This document shows, piece after piece, positions 53,325 through 64,000 of a stretch of 64,000 bases of DNA (the first letter of the stretch is position 1; each line of letters opens with the position of its first letter). The position numbers were made by a program, and so were the translations under genes. Source of the DNA: Mycobacterium sp. (GTDB lineage Bacteria; Actinomycetota; Actinomycetes; Mycobacteriales; Mycobacteriaceae); assembly GCA_018882965.1 (NCBI GenBank), contig VEQY01000012.1, positions 1 through 64,000 of the forward strand. Reading direction: 5' to 3'. The notes below the pieces were generated by a model. That model saw nothing but the letters and a program-made list of their open reading frames with translations, ran no database searches and had not been told where the DNA came from.

Positions 53325-54302
53325 TCAGGCAGCGGGTGCGGCTGCGGCGGCGGCCTCGACCGCCGGGGCTGCCGCGGCCGGGGCTGCCGCGGCTGCGGCC
53401 GACGCGTTCTGGATGGCCTGCGTGATTCCTGGGACGACGACGCCCTTGAGCAGGTCGATCGCCTGGCCGACGCCGAGTTGGTTGGCTGCGCTGCTCAGGT
53501 CGCTGATGATCCCGCCCGAGCTGGTCGGCGTGGTGGGCACGGCCAGCGAGGGGTCACCGAGGATCGGATAGGTTCCCGCGACCGGACCCAGGGGAGCACT
53601 GATCGGCTGCTCGGTCGGCAGGCCGATGCTGGTCACCGTCGGGCTGGTCAGGGCCGGATTCGGGCCGACCTGCGGGCTGGTCAGCCCTGGTGCGGTGAGC
53701 GCCGGGTCGGTCAGCGATGGCGTCGACGGATCCGACGGGGTTGACGCCGCCGGCGTGGCCAGCCCCGGTGTGGTCAGGCCGGGTGTGGTCAGGCCGGGTG
53801 TGGTCAGGCCGGGTGTGGTCAGGCCGGGCGTGGTCAAACTCGGCGTGGTCAAACTCGGTGTGGTCAAACTCGGTGTGGTCAAACTCGGTGTGGTCAGGCC
53901 GGGTGTGGTCAGGCCGGGTGTGGTCAGGCCGGGTGTGGTCAGGCCGGGCGTGGTCAGACTCGGGGTTGTGAGACCGGGTGTGGTCAGACCGGGCGTGGTC
54001 AGACCGGGCGTGGTCAGCGATGGTCCGGTCTGGACCGGCTGGGCCCCCGCGGGGCTCAGACCCGTTGGCAGCGGCGGGATGTTGATCCCGAACTGGGCCA
54101 GGCTCTGCTGCAGCGCGGACAGGATCTCGTTGGGCAGGTCGGTGACGACCGCTGCCCGGACGAACTCGCGGTGCTGGGCGGCACCGGAGTCGGTGGCCTC
54201 GGTGGTCGCCAGCAGGCCGACCACCGCGAAGGGGCTTGCGACAGCAAGGGCGGCGACCGCGCTCACAGCTGTCGAGATTGTGCGTCGACGTCGATTAGGC
54301 AC
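53325..54302 (-). CDS. erp: exported repetitive protein Erp (PirG)
   Basis: The 325-aa secreted surface protein has a signal peptide (AVAALAVASPFAVVGLLATTEATDS), then a central run of about 18 tandem five-residue units of P(G/S)LTT type (one PGLAT at the end), and a C-terminal hydrophobic Ala-rich segment. In M. tuberculosis Erp (Rv3810) is needed for virulence and normal envelope. GTG 54302 with GAGGAG upstream is the start. Repeat number varies between species. The erp gene is divergent from glf. Confidence 0.95.
   Translation of the reverse strand: MPNRRRRTISTAVSAVAALAVASPFAVVGLLATTEATDSGAAQHREFVRAAVVTDLPNEILSALQQSLAQFGINIPPLPTGLSPAGAQPVQTGPSLTTPGLTTPGLTTPGLTTPSLTTPGLTTPGLTTPGLTTPGLTTPSLTTPSLTTPSLTTPSLTTPGLTTPGLTTPGLTTPGLTTPGLATPAASTPSDPSTPSLTDPALTAPGLTSPQVGPNPALTSPTVTSIGLPTEQPISAPLGPVAGTYPILGDPSLAVPTTPTSSGGIISDLSSAANQLGVGQAIDLLKGVVVPGITQAIQNASAAAAAAPAAAAPAVEAAAAAAPAA
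53757..54030. repeat. tandem 15-bp repeats encoding Erp PGLTT units
   Basis: About 18 near-identical 15-bp units (GGTGTGGTCAGGCCG-type on the plus strand, with an AAACTC variant for Ser units) run without interruption inside erp. Ser-type and Gly-type units occur in blocks (four Ser units together), suggesting recent slippage or unequal exchange. Exact count is by eye. Confidence 0.85.
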
Positions 54303-54431
54303 GGAAAGGTCTCCTCAATAGTGGACTGAGCTCACGTTTTAACCTGTATCGCCAGCCCCTGGGCCGGGTGTCCGACCTGCCCGGAAGCCAACAGTCCGAT
54401 GGTACGGCTGAGGTTTTTGATACTGGTGTGA

Positions 54432-57695
<3,264 letters not shown>

Positions 57696-57703
<8 letters not shown>

Positions 57704-58229
57704 GGCCATCGACCTGCAGGCTGAGACCGCCGCTCTGGTGGCGGTGCAGAACAGGCTCGCCGGGCCCACGGTCGTGGCGGCCGCGCGGCTGATGTCGCAC
57801 TTCGGCGAGCACGCCGCGGGGTGGATGGCGCTATCGGCCGGCGGTGCGCTGGCGGCACGCGGGCATCGCCGCGACTGGCTGCTCGTCGGTCTCGGGGCTG
57901 TGGCCGCACACGCGGCCGCGATCGCGGTCAAGATGATCGTCCGCCGGCGCCGACCGAGTCACCCGGACGTCGTCGTCAACGTGGCCACCCCGAGTGACCT
58001 GAGTTTCCCGTCGGCCCATGCGACCTCGAGCACGGCCGCGGCGGTGCTGCTGTGCCGGGCGACACGCTCGCCGCTGCCGCTGATCCTCGTGCCGCTGATG
58101 GCCCTCTCGCGTCTGGTGCTGGGCGTGCACTATCCGACCGACGTGCTTGCCGGGATCGGCATCGGTGCCGGGGTGGCGGGTATCGTCAACCGGGTTTCGA
58201 ATGGGGCTGGGGGGCTGCGCAGTGAGTGA
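57696..58229 (+). CDS. PAP2-family phosphatase (Rv3807c-like), decaprenylphosphoryl-phosphoribose pathway
   Basis: The ATG at 57696 overlaps the glfT2 end by 8 nt, giving 177 aa with several TM helices and the three PAP2 motifs: KMIVRRRRPSH, SFPSAHATSS, and SRLVLGVHYPTDVLAG. Position directly before ubiA fits the proposed phosphatase that removes the 5-phosphate from decaprenylphosphoryl-5-phosphoribose in arabinose donor synthesis. The assignment is by synteny and family. Confidence 0.88.
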
Positions 58230-59130
58230 GGCTCCGGTGACCGGTCCGCCGGCCAACCTGCTGAGTGGAATCGTCAAGGCGGTGCGCCCGCGCCAGTGGG
58301 TCAAGAATCTGCTTGTTCTGGTCGCCCCGCTGGCGGCCCTGGGCGGCAATGTCAGTTACGACTATCGCGCCGTCGCGATCAAGGTGTCGATCGCCTTCGT
58401 GGTCTTCTGCATGGCGGCCTCGGCGATCTATCTGGTCAACGATGCGCGCGATGTCGAGGCCGACCGGGCGCACCCGACCAAAAGAATGCGGCCGATCGCG
58501 GCCGGAGTGCTGCCGGTCGGGCTGGCCTACGGGATCGCCGTCGGCATGGGACTGGGGTCTTTGGCCATCTCGTGGTGGCTGACCCCACGGCTGGCACTGG
58601 TGATGGCCATCTACCTGGCGATCCAGCTGGCTTACTGCTACGGCCTCAAACACCAAGCGGTGCTTGATATCTGCATCGTCTCCTCGGGTTTCCTGATCCG
58701 GGCGATCGCCGGGGGCGTGGCTGCCGGGATTCCGCTGTCGCAATGGTTCTTGCTGGTGATGGCTTTCGGCTCGCTTTTCATGGCGGCAGGGAAGCGTTAC
58801 GCCGAACTTCAACTGGCAGAGCGCACCGGTGCCAAGATCCGCAAGTCCCTGGAGAGTTACACCAGCACCTACCTGAGGTTCGTCTGGACTCTGTCGGCGA
58901 CCGCGGTGGTGCTGTGCTACGGGCTGTGGGCTTTCGAGCGGGACGGCAACGACGGATCGTGGTTCGCCGTGTCGATGATTCCGTTCACCGTCGCGATCCT
59001 GCGCTATGCCGTCGACGTCGACGGTGGATTGGCCGGCGAGCCCGAGGACATCGCCCTGCGTGATCGCGTCCTTCAGATGCTCGCCCTGGGGTGGATCGGA
59101 ACCGTCGTTGCCGCCGTCGTCTTCAGTTAG
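58222..59130 (+). CDS. ubiA: decaprenyl-phosphate phosphoribosyltransferase UbiA
   Basis: It transfers 5-phosphoribose from PRPP to decaprenyl phosphate, the first committed step to the arabinan donor DPA. The GTG at 58222 overlaps the phosphatase gene by 8 nt and gives 302 aa, the M. tuberculosis length. Polytopic UbiA prenyltransferase fold: NDARDVEADRAHPTKRMRPIAAG (first Asp-rich motif) and YCYGLKHQAVLDICIVSSGF (second region). It corresponds to Rv3806c, a locus of ethambutol-resistance mutations in M. tuberculosis. Confidence 0.95.
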   Translation: MSEAPVTGPPANLLSGIVKAVRPRQWVKNLLVLVAPLAALGGNVSYDYRAVAIKVSIAFVVFCMAASAIYLVNDARDVEADRAHPTKRMRPIAAGVLPVGLAYGIAVGMGLGSLAISWWLTPRLALVMAIYLAIQLAYCYGLKHQAVLDICIVSSGFLIRAIAGGVAAGIPLSQWFLLVMAFGSLFMAAGKRYAELQLAERTGAKIRKSLESYTSTYLRFVWTLSATAVVLCYGLWAFERDGNDGSWFAVSMIPFTVAILRYAVDVDGGLAGEPEDIALRDRVLQMLALGWIGTVVAAVVFS

Positions 59131-61141
59131 CCCGCCGATCGCCGATCCGGGCCGACTCGACGACGCTGCAGGCCCGACGGCCCGGTTGCTGCCCCAGCCC
59201 ACCTATCCCTTTCAGCCTCTGACCCGCTTCAGTGTGTGGGCTGGCGTCGCGGTGGTCTGTGCGCTGTGGGCGTGGGGTGTCTGGCAGCGTCGCTGGATCG
59301 CCGACGACGGCCTGATCGTCTTGCGTACGATCCGCAATCTGCTGGCCGGCAACGGTCCGGTGTTCAACGTCGGTGAGCGGGTGGAGTCCAACACCTCGAC
59401 GGCGTGGACCTATCTGGTCTACCTCGGCAGTGTTGTCGGTGGCCCGATGCGCCTGGAGTACGTCGCGCTGGCGCTCGGTTTCTTTTTCAGCGTCGCGGGC
59501 GTGGCGATGGTGATGCTTGGTACGGCCCGGCTCTACGCGCCGAGACTGCAGGGCCGCAGTGCGGTGATCGTGCCTGCCGGGGTCCTGGTCTACATCGCGA
59601 TCCCGCCCGCGCGTGACTTCGCGACCTCCGGTCTGGAGAACGGTCTGGTGACCGCCTGGCTCGGACTGATCTGGTGGATGATGGTCTGCTGGTCGCAGTC
59701 GCAGGACGAGGCGGGGCGTCGGCCCTGGCCGGATGCGGTGCTGGCATTCGTCGCCGGTTTCGGAGTGCTGGTCCGTCCCGAGCTGGCGCTGATCGGGGGA
59801 CTGGCTCTGGTCATGATGGTGGCCGCGGCCGCGGACCGGCGGCGTCGCGCGCTGATCGTGCTCGCCGGCGGGTTGCTGCCGGTCGGCTATCAGATCTTCC
59901 GGATGGGCTACTACGGCTTGCTGGTGCCGCAGACGGCGTTGGCCAAGGACGCCTCCGGCAGCAAGTGGGGACCGGGGTTGACCTACCTGGACAACTTCGC
60001 CGCGCCGTACGCGCTGTGGGTGCCGGCCGTGGTGCTGGGGGCGCTGGGAGCGCTGATGGCGTTCGAGCCGTCCGCGTCGCGCCGGCCTCCGGACTCCGAA
60101 GCCACCACTGGGGCCACCAATGGGGCCACCGATGGGCTGGCCGGGCGTCTTCGGAGTCCGGCGGCCGTGGTGGTTTTCATGCTCGTCAGCGGTGTGCTGC
60201 AGGCGCTGTACTGGATTCGCCAGGGCGGCGACTTCATGCACGGGCGGGTCCTGCTGGCGCCGCTGTTCTGCCTGCTCGCCCCCGTCTCGGTCATCGCGGT
60301 CCCGGTTCGGCCCGACGGCGCCGCCGTCGGGGGCCGTCGGCTGTCGCTGTCCGTGGCCGGACTGTGGCTGGCGTTGGTGGGCTGGTCGGTATGGGCGGCG
60401 AACTCACCGGGGATGGGTTCCGACGCCACGCGCGTCACCTATTCCGGGATCGTCGATGAGCGCCGGTTCTACGCCCAGGCGACCGGGCACGCCCACCCGG
60501 TGACTGCCGCCGACTACCTGGATTACCCCCGGATGCGCGCGATCGTCGTCGCGATCAACAACACCCCCGACGGCGCCCTGCTGCTTCCGGCGGGCAACTA
60601 CGACGTCTGGGATGTGGTGCCGGCCTACCCGCCCCCGCCCCCGCCCCCGGGGGTGTCGATGGACAGCTGGCGTCATCAGGTCGCCCCGCACACCGTGTTC
60701 TTCACCAACCTGGGCATGCTCGGGATGAACGTCGGGCTCTCCACCCGGGTCATCGACCAGATCGGCCTCGCCAACCCACTCGCCGCGCACACCCAGCGGC
60801 TGGAAGACGGCCGGATCGGGCACGACAAGAACCTCTTCCCGGACTGGGCGGTCGCGGAGGGGCCGTGGCTCAAGGAACGTCCGTACATTCCCCCGTACCT
60901 CGACGAGGAGTGGATTCGCGCGGCCGAGGTGGCGCTGACCTGCCCGCAGACCAAGGCCCGGCTCGACGCCATCCGCTCGCCCCTGACGATCCGGCGATTC
61001 CTGTCCAACATGCGGCACGCCCTGGCGTTCACCCGCTACCGCATCGACCGGGTGCCCCGCTACGAACTGGCTCGGTGCGGCCTTGATGAGCCCACCCCGC
61101 AGAGCCCCCCCTACACCGGACTCCCGGCTACCGGACCCTGA
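59108..61141 (+). CDS. aftB: terminal arabinofuranosyltransferase AftB
   Basis: It adds the terminal beta-(1-2) arabinofuranose of arabinan before mycolylation. This GT-C membrane protein has about ten TM helices and the early catalytic loop QRRWIADDGLIVLRTIRNLLAGNGPVFN with its Asp-Asp. ARDFATSGLENGLV and the C-terminal soluble domain (HDKNLFPDWAVAEGPW) match Rv3805c. The start is uncertain: TTG 59108 overlaps ubiA by 23 nt and has a GGATCGGA upstream, but a shorter start near 59186-59234 would match M. tuberculosis better. A short repeated TGATNGATDG linker and a polyproline loop are local oddities. Confidence 0.93.
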   Translation: MPPSSSVSPPIADPGRLDDAAGPTARLLPQPTYPFQPLTRFSVWAGVAVVCALWAWGVWQRRWIADDGLIVLRTIRNLLAGNGPVFNVGERVESNTSTAWTYLVYLGSVVGGPMRLEYVALALGFFFSVAGVAMVMLGTARLYAPRLQGRSAVIVPAGVLVYIAIPPARDFATSGLENGLVTAWLGLIWWMMVCWSQSQDEAGRRPWPDAVLAFVAGFGVLVRPELALIGGLALVMMVAAAADRRRRALIVLAGGLLPVGYQIFRMGYYGLLVPQTALAKDASGSKWGPGLTYLDNFAAPYALWVPAVVLGALGALMAFEPSASRRPPDSEATTGATNGATDGLAGRLRSPAAVVVFMLVSGVLQALYWIRQGGDFMHGRVLLAPLFCLLAPVSVIAVPVRPDGAAVGGRRLSLSVAGLWLALVGWSVWAANSPGMGSDATRVTYSGIVDERRFYAQATGHAHPVTAADYLDYPRMRAIVVAINNTPDGALLLPAGNYDVWDVVPAYPPPPPPPGVSMDSWRHQVAPHTVFFTNLGMLGMNVGLSTRVIDQIGLANPLAAHTQRLEDGRIGHDKNLFPDWAVAEGPWLKERPYIPPYLDEEWIRAAEVALTCPQTKARLDAIRSPLTIRRFLSNMRHALAFTRYRIDRVPRYELARCGLDEPTPQSPPYTGLPATGP

Positions 61142-61280
61142 CCGCCGACGGGAAGATCGTTTCGGGGTTGCTGCCAAAACCCGGAACTGCCGGGTGGCGG
61201 GTGTGATTCACTGCTGAAGCGGTGATCCGCACGCGGTGGTCCGCACGTGGCGATGTGAATGAGGTGGACGCGAGGTGGGT

Positions 61281-62177
61281 ATGAGCGGTCTGGTCAAACT
61301 GTTTCGGGGACTGTGCTCCGTGGCCCTGGCGGTGGCAATGTCCGGGGTGGCGGTCTGCGCGGCCCCGTCGGCGCCGGCGGCCGGCGTCGAGTACCTGATG
61401 GTGCCCTCGGCGGCCATGGGCCGCGACATCCCGGTCGCCTTCCAGGGCGGCGGCCCGCACGCGGTGTTCCTGCTGGACGCCTTCAACGCCGCTCCCGATG
61501 TGAGCAACTGGGTGACGCTGGGCAACGCGATGGGCACCCTGGCCGGCACGGGGCTGTCGGTGGCCGCGCCCGCCGGCGGCGCGTACAGCATGTACACCAA
61601 CTGGGAACTCGACGGCAGCAAACAGTGGGAGACCTTCCTGGCCGACGAGTTGCCGAACTGGCTGGCCGCCAACAAAGGGCTGGCCCCCAACCGGCACGCG
61701 ATCGTCGGCGCGTCGCAGGGCGGCACCGGCGCGCTCACCCTGGCGACCTTCCGCCCCGACCGCTTCAGCTACGCCGGGTCGATGTCGGGCTTCCTGACGC
61801 CGTCCAACACCCAGCTCAACGGGTTGATCTCGGCCGGCATCAACCAGTCCGGGGGCAACATCGACGCGATGTGGGGCGCGCCCCAGCTCGGGCGCTGGAA
61901 GTGGCACGACCCCAACGTCCACGCCAACCTGCTGGTGGCCAACAACACCCGGCTCTGGGTCTTCAGCCCCATCGCCATGAACTGCAGCGATCCTGCGGCA
62001 ATGATCGGGGGATGTGACCAGGCCCAGGGCAGCGCTCGTACCTTCTATGCCCACTACCGCTCGCTGGGCGGCCGTAACGGGCAGTTCAACTTCCCCGCGG
62101 GCGGCAATCACGACTGGGGCAACTGGTCGGCCCAACTGGGGGCGATGGCAGGAGACATCGCCGCCGCTATCGGCTAG
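61281..62177 (+). CDS. fbpD: antigen 85-family protein, MPT51/FbpD-like
   Basis: The ATG at 61281 with GCGAGG upstream gives 298 aa with a signal peptide (LCSVALAVAMSGVAVCAAPS). Ag85-fold motifs are LMVPSAAMGRDIPVAF, LLDAFNAAPDVSNWVT, AAPAGGAYSMYTNWELDGSKQWETF and GFLTPSNT, closest to MPT51 (Rv3803c). MPT51 binds fibronectin and lacks the mycolyltransferase triad in M. tuberculosis; here the nucleophile site reads GASQGG and the His site GGNHDWG, so Ser and His are present. The acid is not obvious. fbpA, expected just upstream, is absent. Confidence 0.9.
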   Translation: MSGLVKLFRGLCSVALAVAMSGVAVCAAPSAPAAGVEYLMVPSAAMGRDIPVAFQGGGPHAVFLLDAFNAAPDVSNWVTLGNAMGTLAGTGLSVAAPAGGAYSMYTNWELDGSKQWETFLADELPNWLAANKGLAPNRHAIVGASQGGTGALTLATFRPDRFSYAGSMSGFLTPSNTQLNGLISAGINQSGGNIDAMWGAPQLGRWKWHDPNVHANLLVANNTRLWVFSPIAMNCSDPAAMIGGCDQAQGSARTFYAHYRSLGGRNGQFNFPAGGNHDWGNWSAQLGAMAGDIAAAIG

Positions 62178-62182
62178 CCGAT

Positions 62183-62218
62183 GCGCGGGGGGTCGAACTG
62201 TGCGGGGGGTCGAACTGT
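62183..62218 (+). repeat. short tandem duplication GCGGGGGGTCGAACTGT
   Basis: The 17-bp unit appears twice in succession between fbpD and the lipoprotein gene, with one base of difference at the left edge. It is a small slippage product of no evident role, but it places two GGGGGG stretches ahead of a possible GTG start at 62200. Confidence 0.6.
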
Positions 62219-62277
62219 TAGGCATCCGCAACCGCGCAGATAGTGGAGCCTCCGCGCTCCGCCGGTACTGTGAAACC

Positions 62278-62793
62278 GTGCTCCGCGCCGCCGGCCGTTC
62301 AGCCGGCAAACTCCTCGGCTGCCCGTCCGCCGCGACGGCGGTGCGGTCTCTGCTGATCGCGGGAGTTTCGGGTTCAGCGGCCGTGGTGCTCGCGGGTTGC
62401 GGTTCGGGGGCCGACCTGATCAGCAATGTCGCCCTCCCCGCGCAGCAGGCTCCCGGCCCGGTCAGCGGCGTCGACGCCCTGTCGCCCGCCGAGATCGACC
62501 TCCAGACGGGCAAACTACGCCTGACCCCGGCGCAGCGCGGATACCTCGACGACCTGGGTGCCGCGGGCATCCGGCCCTCGACCGAATTGCGGGCGTTGAG
62601 CATCGGCTCGTATGTCTGCCAGGCGCGCGCGGCCGGACAGGGTGACCAGGCGGTTCGGGATCATGTCGCACCCATGGTGCGCAGTGACCTCGCCGACTCG
62701 GGCGCGTCGACCCCGCAGTCGTCGGTGCCCGGGCCGGCTGCCGAGGCGGCGATCGCCTCCTACGTCCGAATCGCTCTGGCACGACTCTGCTGA
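62278..62793 (+). CDS. putative lipoprotein, DUF732-like
   Basis: A GTG at 62278 gives 171 aa; the track start at 62014 lies inside fbpD. The N-terminus carries a lipobox (VSGSAAVVLAGCGSG) after a hydrophobic stretch. The mature domain has LTPAQRGYLDDLGAAGI and SYVCQARAAGQGDQAVRDHV, the pattern of small DUF732-type helical exported proteins with a conserved Cys pair (the second at the C-terminus). It lies 4 nt before a duplicated ATG region of the Rv3802c-like gene. The function is unknown. Confidence 0.7.
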   Translation: MLRAAGRSAGKLLGCPSAATAVRSLLIAGVSGSAAVVLAGCGSGADLISNVALPAQQAPGPVSGVDALSPAEIDLQTGKLRLTPAQRGYLDDLGAAGIRPSTELRALSIGSYVCQARAAGQGDQAVRDHVAPMVRSDLADSGASTPQSSVPGPAAEAAIASYVRIALARLC

Positions 62794-62820
62794 CAGATGG
62801 CCCGGCTGACAGATGGCCCG
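62790..62820 (+). repeat. 16-bp tandem duplication spanning the start codon of the Rv3802c-like gene
   Basis: CTGACAGATGGCCCGG (62790-62805) is followed by CTGACAGATGGCCCG (62806-62820). Both copies contain ATGGCCCG. The first ATG (62797) reads MARLTDGP and stops at the TAA formed by GTAAGT, eight codons. The second ATG (62813) starts the real gene. The overlap makes a short upstream ORF. Confidence 0.75.
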
Positions 62821-63829
62821 TAAGTCCCGGACGAACACCCGGCGCCGCCGCCATCGGATTCTCGCTCTCATCGCGGCGGCGGCGGTCGCCGTCGTGGTCG
62901 CCCTCGTGGTGGCCATCATCGTGATCGTCGTGCGCCGGCCTGCGCCGTCGACGACCGCTATTCCCCCCTCCGCCGTGCCGCCCACCAGTCAGCCGGTCAA
63001 GAAACCCCGGCCGGCCTTCCAGAGTGCCGACTGCCCGGACGTGAGTGTGATCGCCATCCCGGGGACCTGGGAGTCCTCGCCCAGTGACGACCCGCTGAAC
63101 CCCTCGCAGTTCCCGATTGCGTTGCTGCTCAACGTAACCCGCCCGATCACTGAGCAATTCGACCGTGGCCGGGCAGAGGTCTACACCGTGCCCTACACCG
63201 CCCAGTTTCACAATCCGCTCTCGGCGGACAGACAGATGTCCTACAACGACAGCCGCGCCGAGGGCACTTCCGCGGCGGTGCGGGCGCTGACGGCGATGAA
63301 CGACCGCTGTCCGCTGACCAGTTACGTGTTGATGGGCTTCTCGCAGGGTGCGGTGATCGCCGGGGATCTGGCCAGTGACATCGGCAACGGGCGCGGGCCG
63401 ATCGACGAGGACCTGGTTCTGGGGGTCACGCTGATCGCCGACGGCCGCCGCGAACCGGGCGTCGGCCGCGACATCGGACCCAACCCGCCGGGTCAGGGGG
63501 CGGAGATCACCTTGCAGCAGGTCCCGACACTGTCGGCACTGGGCCTGACGATGACCGGCCAGCGCCCGGGCGGATTCGGCGCCCTCGACAACCGCACCAA
63601 CCAGATCTGTGCGGCAGGCGACCTCATCTGCGCCGCCCCGCAGTCGGCGTTCAACATCACCAACCTGCCCCGGACCCTCGACGTGTTGGCCGGTGGCGCA
63701 GGTCAACCCGTCCATGCGTTCTACAACACCCCGGAGTTCTGGAATCTCGACGGTCAACCCGCCACCGCGTGGACCCTGAACTGGGCACGGGCCCTGATCG
63801 AGAATGCGCCCTCGCCGCCGCACGGGTAG
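62813..63829 (+). CDS. cutinase-fold lipase/thioesterase of the mycolate cluster (Rv3802c-like)
   Basis: The 338-aa protein is essential in M. tuberculosis and has phospholipase A/thioesterase activity. A basic N-terminus is followed by one TM helix (about residues 14-40), a Pro/Thr linker, and the alpha/beta-hydrolase: [12 protein letters not shown], the nucleophile [14 protein letters not shown], the Asp region [11 protein letters not shown], and His in [10 protein letters not shown]. It sits upstream of where fadD32-pks13 would follow outside the window. An intrinsic hairpin follows its stop. Confidence 0.94.
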   Translation: MARKSRTNTRRRRHRILALIAAAAVAVVVALVVAIIVIVVRRPAPSTTAIPPSAVPPTSQPVKKPRPAFQSADCPDVSVIAIPGTWESSPSDDPLNPSQFPIALLLNVTRPITEQFDRGRAEVYTVPYTAQFHNPLSADRQMSYNDSRAEGTSAAVRALTAMNDRCPLTSYVLMGFSQGAVIAGDLASDIGNGRGPIDEDLVLGVTLIADGRREPGVGRDIGPNPPGQGAEITLQQVPTLSALGLTMTGQRPGGFGALDNRTNQICAAGDLICAAPQSAFNITNLPRTLDVLAGGAGQPVHAFYNTPEFWNLDGQPATAWTLNWARALIENAPSPPHG

Positions 63830-63860
63830 CGCCCCGCCCCAGGTCGGCGGCCCGGGGCGC
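63829..63860 (+). terminator. GC-rich hairpin after the Rv3802c-like gene
   Basis: GCGCCCCG (63829-63836) pairs with CGGGGCGC (63853-63860) around a 16-nt loop. It begins at the last base of the stop codon. There is no clear T-run, so a U-poor terminator or attenuator is inferred. Confidence 0.5.
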
Positions 63861-64000
63861 CACTACCGGAATTGGAAAAATTAAGAGTATAATAAGGGCT
63901 CGTTGTCGCTACCATCTGGAGGTTCGGGGCCACGACACTCGGCGACTGACGACGCGCCGTCTGTCAGCCGCGCCCCCACACAAGCGGCCTGACGCAACCC
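63861..64000 (+). promoter_or_regulatory. promoter-like region, perfect TATAAT -10, at the window edge
   Basis: An AT-rich stretch GAATTGGAAAAATTAAGAGTATAATAAGG contains TATAAT at 63888-63893. It is the most obvious consensus -10 in the intergenic DNA of this window. It probably drives the next gene (in M. tuberculosis fadD32 follows Rv3802c), which is outside the window. No good -35 hexamer is visible at 17 bp. Confidence 0.5.

Noticed and set aside
53757-54030. Regular repeats as a CRISPR array
   Set aside because: Units are contiguous 15-bp without spacers and encode Erp; no cas genes nearby.
53626-54321. Plus-strand ORF made of VVRPG repeats
   Set aside because: Antisense of the Erp PGLTT repeat block in the same codon phase; a shadow of a repeat.
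59006-59107. AftB start at 59006 from the ORF track
   Set aside because: It would extend 125 nt into ubiA with a Ser/Pro-rich stretch unlike AftB; later starts are more credible.

Overview
The window is high-GC DNA from a mycobacterium outside the M. tuberculosis complex (Mycobacterium sensu lato, probably Mycolicibacterium-like). From about 21.5 kb to the end it carries the block that in M. tuberculosis runs from gltB (Rv3859c) to Rv3802c, in inverted orientation: gltB, gltD, an Rv3857c-like small gene, hns, Rv3850, espR, Rv3847, sodA, Rv3843c, glpQ1, an LCP protein, Rv3839-like, pheA, Rv3837c, Rv3836, Rv3835, serS, Rv3819, Rv3818, PlsC-like acyltransferases, Rv3813c, Rv3811, erp, glf, glfT2, Rv3807c, ubiA, aftB, fbpD/MPT51 and Rv3802c. 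Orthologue names come from remembered family sequences and gene order; no database search was run.

Layout. 0-2.5 kb: two exported low-complexity proteins flanking a frameshifted secreted-protein remnant. 2.5-6.6 kb: an N-acetylglucosamine PTS island, crr-nagB-nagA on the minus strand divergent from nagE. 6.6-15.2 kb: HrpA helicase, two overlapping acyl-CoA dehydrogenases, a DUF1295 membrane protein and a pyridine nucleotide-disulfide oxidoreductase. 15.4-21.3 kb: a YbaB-like gene followed by eccB and eccC of ESX-2 type, with no other ESX component in the window. 21.5-27.9 kb: glutamate synthase and a small gene. 27.9-36.7 kb: LLM oxidoreductase, a PonA2-type penicillin-binding protein, H-NS-like protein, Rv3850-like protein, an ImmA/IrrE protease plus membrane partner convergent with espR, then Rv3847-like and sodA. 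36.6-37.1 kb: a gene-free stretch with a cluster of DnaA-box sequences. 37-50 kb: housekeeping and envelope genes. 50.3-51.5 kb: an accessory SAM methyltransferase. 51.5-64 kb: the arabinogalactan/mycolate cluster.

How the genes work together. Glf and GlfT2 make the galactan. The Rv3807c-type phosphatase and UbiA make decaprenyl-phosphoryl ribose/arabinose precursors, and AftB adds terminal arabinose. FbpD/MPT51 and the Rv3802c lipase-like protein act at the mycolic-acid layer, and the Rv3811-like amidase, LCP protein and PonA2-type enzyme act on peptidoglycan and its attached polymers. Many genes overlap by 1-8 nt, suggesting translational coupling.

Compared with remembered M. tuberculosis gene order, several slots are empty or refilled: the sulfolipid (pks2/papA/mmpL8) region between serS and Rv3819, the menG-ethA-ethR slot, bfrB, fbpA, and PE_PGRS62. 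The observations most worth following are the orphan ESX-2-type eccB-eccC pair, the DnaA-box cluster near sodA, the XRE/ImmA/membrane-protein module at espR, and an MPT51 homologue that keeps the Ser and His of the Ag85 active site. No tRNA, rRNA, IS element or CRISPR array was recognised.
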